DNA of 20,820 nucleotides, taken from contig FR886229.1 in assembly GCA_000436475.1 (NCBI GenBank), forward strand, positions 4,023 to 24,842, written 5' to 3'. Positions within the stretch are counted from its first letter, which is position 1. Every line of letters begins with the position of its first letter. Shown in pieces: positions 16,663 to 20,820 of this stretch. The notes under the pieces are model-generated. The model had not been told where the DNA came from, did no database searches, and saw nothing but the letters and a program-made list of their open reading frames with translations. Both the position numbers and the translations under genes were made by a program. The stretch comes from Eubacterium sp. CAG:248 (GTDB lineage: Bacteria; Bacillota; Clostridia; Lachnospirales; Lachnospiraceae).

Positions 16663-17637
16663 TTATTCAAAATAGTACAGATATACATCCTCAAGGTCAA
16701 TATCATTATCAACCTTTACCGCCTCCCCTGGCAGTTCATCTCCAACAAGTCTTAAAACAAGCCCATCCTTTCTTTGTCTTATATTTCCTATATGATACTT
16801 TTCCTGAAGGCTGGCAACATCATCCAGCGTGCATGTAAGTTCCCCGACCTTTCCCTGCATTTGCTCAATAAGCTGTGATGGAGTTCCTGTTGCTATAATC
16901 TCGCCATTCTTTAACAGAAGAACCTTGTCTGCTATACATTCTATATCACTTACAACATGCGTAGCGAATAATATAATCTTATCCTTAGATAGCTCAGCAA
17001 TATAGTTCCTGATAGCTATCCTTTCCTTAGGGTCCAGTCCGGCTGTCGGTTCATCAAGTATAAGTATCTTTGGATTGCCAAGCAATGCCTGTGCCAGAAG
17101 CACTCTCTGCTTCATGCCTCCAGAAAAGCCACCTATTTTCTTATATGCGACGGATGTAAGATTCACTATTCCAAGAAGCTCATCTATCTGCTGTCCGACC
17201 TTTTTCACAGTCACCTTGCCATTATCATCCACTGATTTTATGGCTTTCACACCTTTTATCTCTGCCATGTACTTAAGAAATGCCTTCGGTGAAAAATCTT
17301 CATAGAATCCCTGCTGCTGTGGCATATATCCAACAATCCCACGAAACTTAGCACCTAACTTTAATATATCCAGCGGCTCACCTGATATTGTTTTCTCATT
17401 ATCATCACAGTTATATTCCTGACTGTTTCCACATGTATTATAGCCATCACAGTATGTTATACTTCCACCATCCTTATCCCTGCTCACGTTATCAGTTATA
17501 AGGTTAATCATTGTGCTCTTTCCTGCACCATTGGCTCCAAGTATGCCATACACACCTGGCGTGAAGCTATAGCTTATTCCCTTTAATGCTTTTACGCTGC
17601 CATAGGTTTTCTTTAAATCATCAATCCTAAGTTCCAT
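16663..17637 (-). CDS. ABC transporter ATP-binding protein (ABC-2 exporter type)
   Basis: Cytoplasmic ATPase (324 aa) that pairs with the permease encoded 59 bases upstream. All motifs are intact: Walker A GANGAGKST, Q-loop YMPQQQGFYEDFS, signature FSGGMKQRV, Walker B ILILDEPTAGLD and the H-loop ATHVVSD. The ATG at 17635-17637 (MELRIDDLKKTYG) fits GGAG ten bases upstream better than the GTG at 17644-17646. A roughly 40-residue insertion, rich in Asn, Cys and acidic residues (YCDGYNTCGNSQEYNCDD), lies between Walker A and the Q-loop. After the core there is a C-terminal extension of about 100 residues as in drug and bacteriocin-self-protection exporters. The substrate is unknown. Confidence 0.94.
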   Translation of the reverse strand: MELRIDDLKKTYGSVKALKGISYSFTPGVYGILGANGAGKSTMINLITDNVSRDKDGGSITYCDGYNTCGNSQEYNCDDNEKTISGEPLDILKLGAKFRGIVGYMPQQQGFYEDFSPKAFLKYMAEIKGVKAIKSVDDNGKVTVKKVGQQIDELLGIVNLTSVAYKKIGGFSGGMKQRVLLAQALLGNPKILILDEPTAGLDPKERIAIRNYIAELSKDKIILFATHVVSDIECIADKVLLLKNGEIIATGTPSQLIEQMQGKVGELTCTLDDVASLQEKYHIGNIRQRKDGLVLRLVGDELPGEAVKVDNDIDLEDVYLYYFE

Positions 17638-17696
17638 ACTATCCACGCTCCATTTCCCTATATATTCCAGTCACACTTTTTTACTGTAATCAATAA

Positions 17697-18680
17697 TCAA
17701 TGTCCATTTTTTACAATTCTTCTGACGCTTATCACCCAGCAGACCAGTCCGGCAGCAACAAGCATAATACCATTCAGCTGATTAATGCCACGTCCCCAGT
17801 TTTCCTCAACAAGAAGAGGGGATACGATTGAAATATAGTACATAAGATTAAATCCCAGCATATATAACAGTTGTGGCAGCACAAGTGCCAGCGATACAAC
17901 AAGCGATAACACATAACCAGACATTGTTGATATAAGTACTACTATACCGGCTATTGCCATAAGTAATACAAGCTTCCATATTATATTACAGATAAGATAA
18001 GCCATAAGTGACATTTTAAATGGAACAAATGAAAACTTGGGATAATTCTGTATGGCTGTCTGCATATCATCTATCTTATATACCCTTGTAATATTCACGA
18101 TATCCGGAATGAATATCACTACCCCTATGCATATCGAAACTATAAGTACTGCACACAGCTTCATCATACACCAGCTAAGTCTTCCCCTTTTGGCTGTATG
18201 TATAGATATAAGCATATTCTGTTTCTTTTCGCCAAGCATCTCTTCAACAGCAAAAGGCATTGTTACCTCTCCGGTTATATTTTTTTCCTTAAGATATTCA
18301 AGATTGTTTATATTCCGGTGTATCTCTTCCAATCCTTTTTTATATAACGACACCTGCATTGTGGCTTCGTTCATATCTTCCCTTGTGAATTCCTTGGTTT
18401 CATTGGCAAATGCTGTATTTATCTGCTTAAGCCTGTCATTCCAGTACTCACTCTCCTGCTCATATCTGTATACTATATCCGAAAGCTCATCTGATAACTG
18501 CATGTCTTTTGCTTCACTATAATATTTCATAGCTACAGCCAAATCTGAATCATATGTATATCCCTTTTTTATACCAGTATTGGAAACAATAACAACCGCT
18601 ATTGCTAACACAACTATTCCTTTTTTAACCCATAACAGCTTATACAGCTCCATGACAAGTACGGGCATATGACTTAACAC
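17697..18680 (-). CDS. ABC-2 type permease; start uncertain
   Basis: Membrane partner of the ATPase. About six transmembrane segments: one near the N terminus (GIVVLAIAVVIV), a large, probably outward-facing charged domain of about 120 residues (YDSDLAVAMKYYSEAKDM onward), then a C-terminal block of five (LCAVLIVSICIGVVIF through VAAGLVCWVIS). The coding frame has no convincing ribosome binding site. Candidate starts are the GTG at 18680, the ATG at 18668 and the ATG at 18653 (MELYKLLWVKKG), and the frame stays open upstream into a pair of hairpins next to an IS remnant. The native start region may have been replaced. The 3' end is complete and the gap to the ATPase is normal. Confidence 0.8.
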   Translation of the reverse strand: MLSHMPVLVMELYKLLWVKKGIVVLAIAVVIVSNTGIKKGYTYDSDLAVAMKYYSEAKDMQLSDELSDIVYRYEQESEYWNDRLKQINTAFANETKEFTREDMNEATMQVSLYKKGLEEIHRNINNLEYLKEKNITGEVTMPFAVEEMLGEKKQNMLISIHTAKRGRLSWCMMKLCAVLIVSICIGVVIFIPDIVNITRVYKIDDMQTAIQNYPKFSFVPFKMSLMAYLICNIIWKLVLLMAIAGIVVLISTMSGYVLSLVVSLALVLPQLLYMLGFNLMYYISIVSPLLVEENWGRGINQLNGIMLVAAGLVCWVISVRRIVKNGH

Positions 18681-18695
18681 TGGAGCTGTCGCTTT

Positions 18696-18730
18696 AACGA
18701 TTGAAAATCGTTGAGGCGAAGCCTCTTTTT
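18696..18730 (+). repeat. Double hairpin next to the IS remnant
   Basis: Two adjacent stem-loops: AACGATT-GAA-AATCGTT (18696-18712) and GAGGC-GAA-GCCTC (18713-18725) followed by five Ts. In plus orientation the second looks like an intrinsic terminator, yet no plus-strand gene precedes it. It abuts the start of the minus-strand permease. It may be the end of a mobile element or a dispersed palindromic repeat. Confidence 0.55.
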
Positions 18731-18805
18731 CTTAATAAAAATACGATTTTTAAGCTACTATTTATTAAAATGAATGGGATGTTCCAAAAATTGGCGTACT
18801 TTAAT

Positions 18806-18821
18806 AAACCTATATAGGTTT
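18806..18821. repeat. Perfect 16-bp palindrome
   Basis: AAACCTATATAGGTTT is fully self-complementary and sits in AT-rich sequence between the transposase remnant and the double hairpin. It may be part of the IS right-end region. Nothing else is recognisable in 18,731-18,850. Confidence 0.5.
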
Positions 18822-18850
18822 TAAAAATTTTTATTTTGATATTTCTAAAT

Positions 18851-19120
18851 TCAGGCACTTTTTAAAGGAAATAAATGTGTTCCTGTCTTCCCGTTCTGAA
18901 TCTTATTATGAAGTTTATTTATGTTTCTTGCAATTGCTAAAAGAGTACTTTCAGCGAGTACATTCGCATTCCCTTTGCTTAAGTATCTTCTGAACTGCAT
19001 GTCCTGTTTTATGTATCCAAATGAGCCTTCAGCCTGAATGCTCCGGTTCATCCGATACAATACCCCTTCATCAGATATGATTCGTTCCAAATCCTCTTTT
19101 CTGTGTTTTATAAATGTTTT
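18851..19120 (-). pseudogene. IS1182-family transposase, C-terminal fragment
   Basis: Only the last 90 or so residues of a transposase remain. The segment MNRSIQAEGSFGYIKQDMQF, then RRYLSKGNANVLAE and NINKLHNKI, matches the conserved end of IS1182-like DDE transposases, where the glutamate in VEGAFG is part of the catalytic region. The frame is open back to about 19120, where it meets clustered stops just before the M56 gene's 3' end. There is no proper start (a TTG at 19088 without a ribosome binding site). The catalytic Asp residues and left end are missing, so this is a dead remnant. It separates the M56 peptidase gene from the ABC exporter genes. Confidence 0.85.
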
Positions 19121-19135
19121 TTAATCTCAACCTCA

Positions 19136-20182
19136 CTAATCTTCAAAATCAAATATTATATTCTCATTTCCTTCACCATCAAATTCCTTATAACTTTTAA
19201 CATATGCGCCATTTGTACCACGATTTATCACTCTTGGATAATCTGCATCATATGCCATAACACTCTTGTGTACATCTTCATTTTTATCAGGCTTCTCTAT
19301 ATTTTGTATCTCTGGTTTCAGAAACAACATCAGCATAATAATAATAAAAACTGGTATAGATATAAGCTTATTACTAATAGTTACTTTTTGTTCTCTCATA
19401 ATATTGGAAACTCTTTTTCTAACTGCCACTGCTGCACTTGCGAAACCTAATATTCTTATTTGTGTAACCTGCTTAATCTGTGCAGCATTTAAAAGAACAT
19501 TGACATAATTCTTATTCCAATCCGTTTCATTTATATGTTTATCACAACAATCATAATCACATACAAGCTCGATACATTCAGCATATTGCATATAAAATAT
19601 CCATATTAAAGGATTATACCAATATATTAAAGACGTTACCCCAGTTATAATCTTGATAATATGATGTTTTCTACGAATATGCATACTTTCATGTTCATAT
19701 AGATATTCAATATCAACATCATTAACTCTGCTTGATATATATATTTTAGGTTTTATCAAACCATATACTAATGCGGAATTAATATAATCATTCTTATATA
19801 TCTTTACCATGCAATTTCCAATTAATAACTTCTGTGGAACACTAGTAGATAATATATTTCTAAATCTGATATCAACTACTATATTATAGAACAGCAACAG
19901 CACAACTCCTACACACCATATCTTTAAAAAAAATTCAGAGACTATCGTCTGACTATTAAAATCTCCTGTATTAACCATATTTGTTAATACATATGAAGAT
20001 GTACTATTCACATTAAATTTAATAGAAAATGGTATTATAATCCTAACCCATACCAACGACATCAATAACATTCTGATTCTTACTGATTTTACATGTGTTA
20101 TCTTACATATAAGCAAACATGCCAGTATCGCCAATGCTATTTTAATATTATTTTCCAATATAATTTGAATATATCCCATCAT
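19136..20182 (-). CDS. BlaR1/MecR1-like M56 membrane metallopeptidase, no sensor domain
   Basis: Integral membrane zinc protease (348 aa). The ATG at 20180-20182 (MMGYIQII) is preceded by GGGGG, so the frame upstream of it is not used. N-terminal hydrophobic segments (about 12-26, 36-52, 96-113) precede the zinc motif HESMH (H164, E165, H168) and the downstream ELVCDYD, which aligns with the family's third ligand ELACDE. Another membrane segment (KLISIPVFIIIMLMLFLK) follows. Only about 60 residues come after it, so the extracellular beta-lactam sensor of BlaR1 is absent. No BlaI/MecI-type repressor gene is in the window; one could lie upstream beyond 20,820. It likely cleaves a regulator or membrane protein in response to envelope stress (inference). 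Confidence 0.88.
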   Translation of the reverse strand: MMGYIQIILENNIKIALAILACLLICKITHVKSVRIRMLLMSLVWVRIIIPFSIKFNVNSTSSYVLTNMVNTGDFNSQTIVSEFFLKIWCVGVVLLLFYNIVVDIRFRNILSTSVPQKLLIGNCMVKIYKNDYINSALVYGLIKPKIYISSRVNDVDIEYLYEHESMHIRRKHHIIKIITGVTSLIYWYNPLIWIFYMQYAECIELVCDYDCCDKHINETDWNKNYVNVLLNAAQIKQVTQIRILGFASAAVAVRKRVSNIMREQKVTISNKLISIPVFIIIMLMLFLKPEIQNIEKPDKNEDVHKSVMAYDADYPRVINRGTNGAYVKSYKEFDGEGNENIIFDFED

Positions 20183-20207
20183 ATGTATCCCCCAAAAAAC
20201 ACATTTA

Positions 20208-20744
20208 TTATTTATCCAAATCAAATCCCCTTATTATTGCCTGTTTTCCCTCGTCTGTTATCCATCTGGCACGTACGAAAAGCTGCCATGAACTCTGGCA
20301 ATCAACAATATTACTTTAAGGCAGATATACATATTCCCTATAGTTGCTTTTCCTATATGTTTTACAAAAAACAGCAACACCATGTAACTGCTTATTTAAT
20401 ACATCTGCATTGTCCACATCTCTGTTTTTCAAACCATTAAGTCCGTACAGAAAATATTCTGACAACGTCTTATAACTGGTATTAAACTTTCCATAATCAG
20501 TATTATCCTCTATGTATTCTAATGCCGATTTATAATCTTTTTTAAATTTATCCAGAGCTTTTCTCCTATCCTTGAATATTACTTTTCCATACAGATTATA
20601 TGCACGCTCATACGCTTCATCTTCTTCTAACATAGTATGTGTAACCGGCTCGAATTTTCTTACTGGAATCTGCGGAACCACAAACAATGCTAATGCAGCT
20701 ATTACTACTATGCCTACTAAAAAAATACATATTTTTTTCTTCAT
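20208..20744 (-). pseudogene. Membrane-anchored small protein interrupted by an in-frame TAA
   Basis: The ATG at 20742-20744 follows AAGGGGTG. The first 142 codons give a protein with a positive start and one hydrophobic segment (ICIFLVGIVVIAALALFVV), then a charged helical domain (FKDRRKALDKFKKDYKSALEY) predicted outside the membrane. They end at TAA 20316-20318. The same frame continues for 35 more codons to a TAA at 20208-20210, encoding protein-like sequence including WQLFVRARWITDEGKQAI, and stops 25 bases before the M56 gene start. Either the gene carries a nonsense mutation that removes its C-terminal fifth, or the 142-residue form is the real product. Family not recognised. It is co-oriented with and probably co-transcribed with the M56 gene. 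Confidence 0.6.
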
Positions 20745-20750
20745 ACTACA

Positions 20751-20773
20751 CCCCTTTTTATTAATACATTATA
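20751..20773 (-). promoter_or_regulatory. Candidate promoter with inverted repeat over the -10
   Basis: Minus-strand TATAAT at 20768-20773 lies about 25 bases before the small membrane protein's start. No clear -35 is visible at normal spacing. An inverted repeat AATACA-N8-TGTATT spans the -10, reminiscent of the TACA/TGTA half sites bound by BlaI/MecI-type repressors that usually partner M56 proteases. Confidence 0.4.
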
Positions 20774-20820
20774 CCTTGTATTGTTTCAACATTTTTGACT
20801 ATAATTTTTTATTACAATTT

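Noticed and set aside
20183..20224. N-terminal extension of the M56 protease (TTG 20224)
   Set aside because: The GGGGG ribosome binding site lies within it and points to the ATG at 20182.

Overview
The window looks like a low-GC Firmicutes chromosome, most likely Lachnospiraceae or a close relative. The evidence is the long Bacillus-type SRP RNA next to dnaX-ybaB-recR, strong GGAGG ribosome binding sites, AT-rich sigma-A-type promoters, and typical clostridial families (FMN reductase-like flavoprotein, M56 membrane peptidase, IS1182-like transposase remnant). Every gene I support lies on the minus strand, so biological order runs from high to low coordinates.

Right end (about 16,660-20,820): an envelope/accessory region. 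It has a small membrane-anchored protein whose frame continues past an in-frame TAA, a BlaR1-like M56 metalloprotease, a truncated IS1182-like transposase with associated hairpins, and a two-gene ABC-2 exporter (permease then ATPase) ending in a good terminator. The permease start seems to have been affected by the mobile-element debris.

Middle (about 12,100-16,530): an HD-domain hydrolase and a flavodoxin-fold oxidoreductase share one promoter. A short tandem-repeat spacer follows, then the SRP RNA (ffs) with a near-perfect promoter and terminator. Then come dnaX, ybaB/ebfC and recR, joined by TAATG stop/start overlaps.

Left-centre (about 2,020-11,990): the most interesting part. Directly after recR is a three-gene cluster with MukF-like (about 515 aa), MukE-like (234 aa) and MukB-like (1504 aa) architecture. 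This is the layout of MksBEF and Wadjet JetABC condensins. I see no JetD-type nuclease. The fourth position holds a 954-residue protein with its own promoter: N-terminal TPR-like helices, a long acidic low-complexity linker, and a C-terminal CbxX/CfxQ-like AAA+ domain whose Walker A, Walker B and arginine-finger positions are all degraded. The MukB-like ATPase is itself unusual, with DN in place of the Walker B DE and STGQ as signature. Placement between recombination/replication genes and transketolase suggests either a housekeeping condensin or an undescribed nuclease-less relative of Wadjet.

Left end (1-1,970): transketolase, complete at its N terminus and cut by the window edge only a few residues before its expected C terminus.
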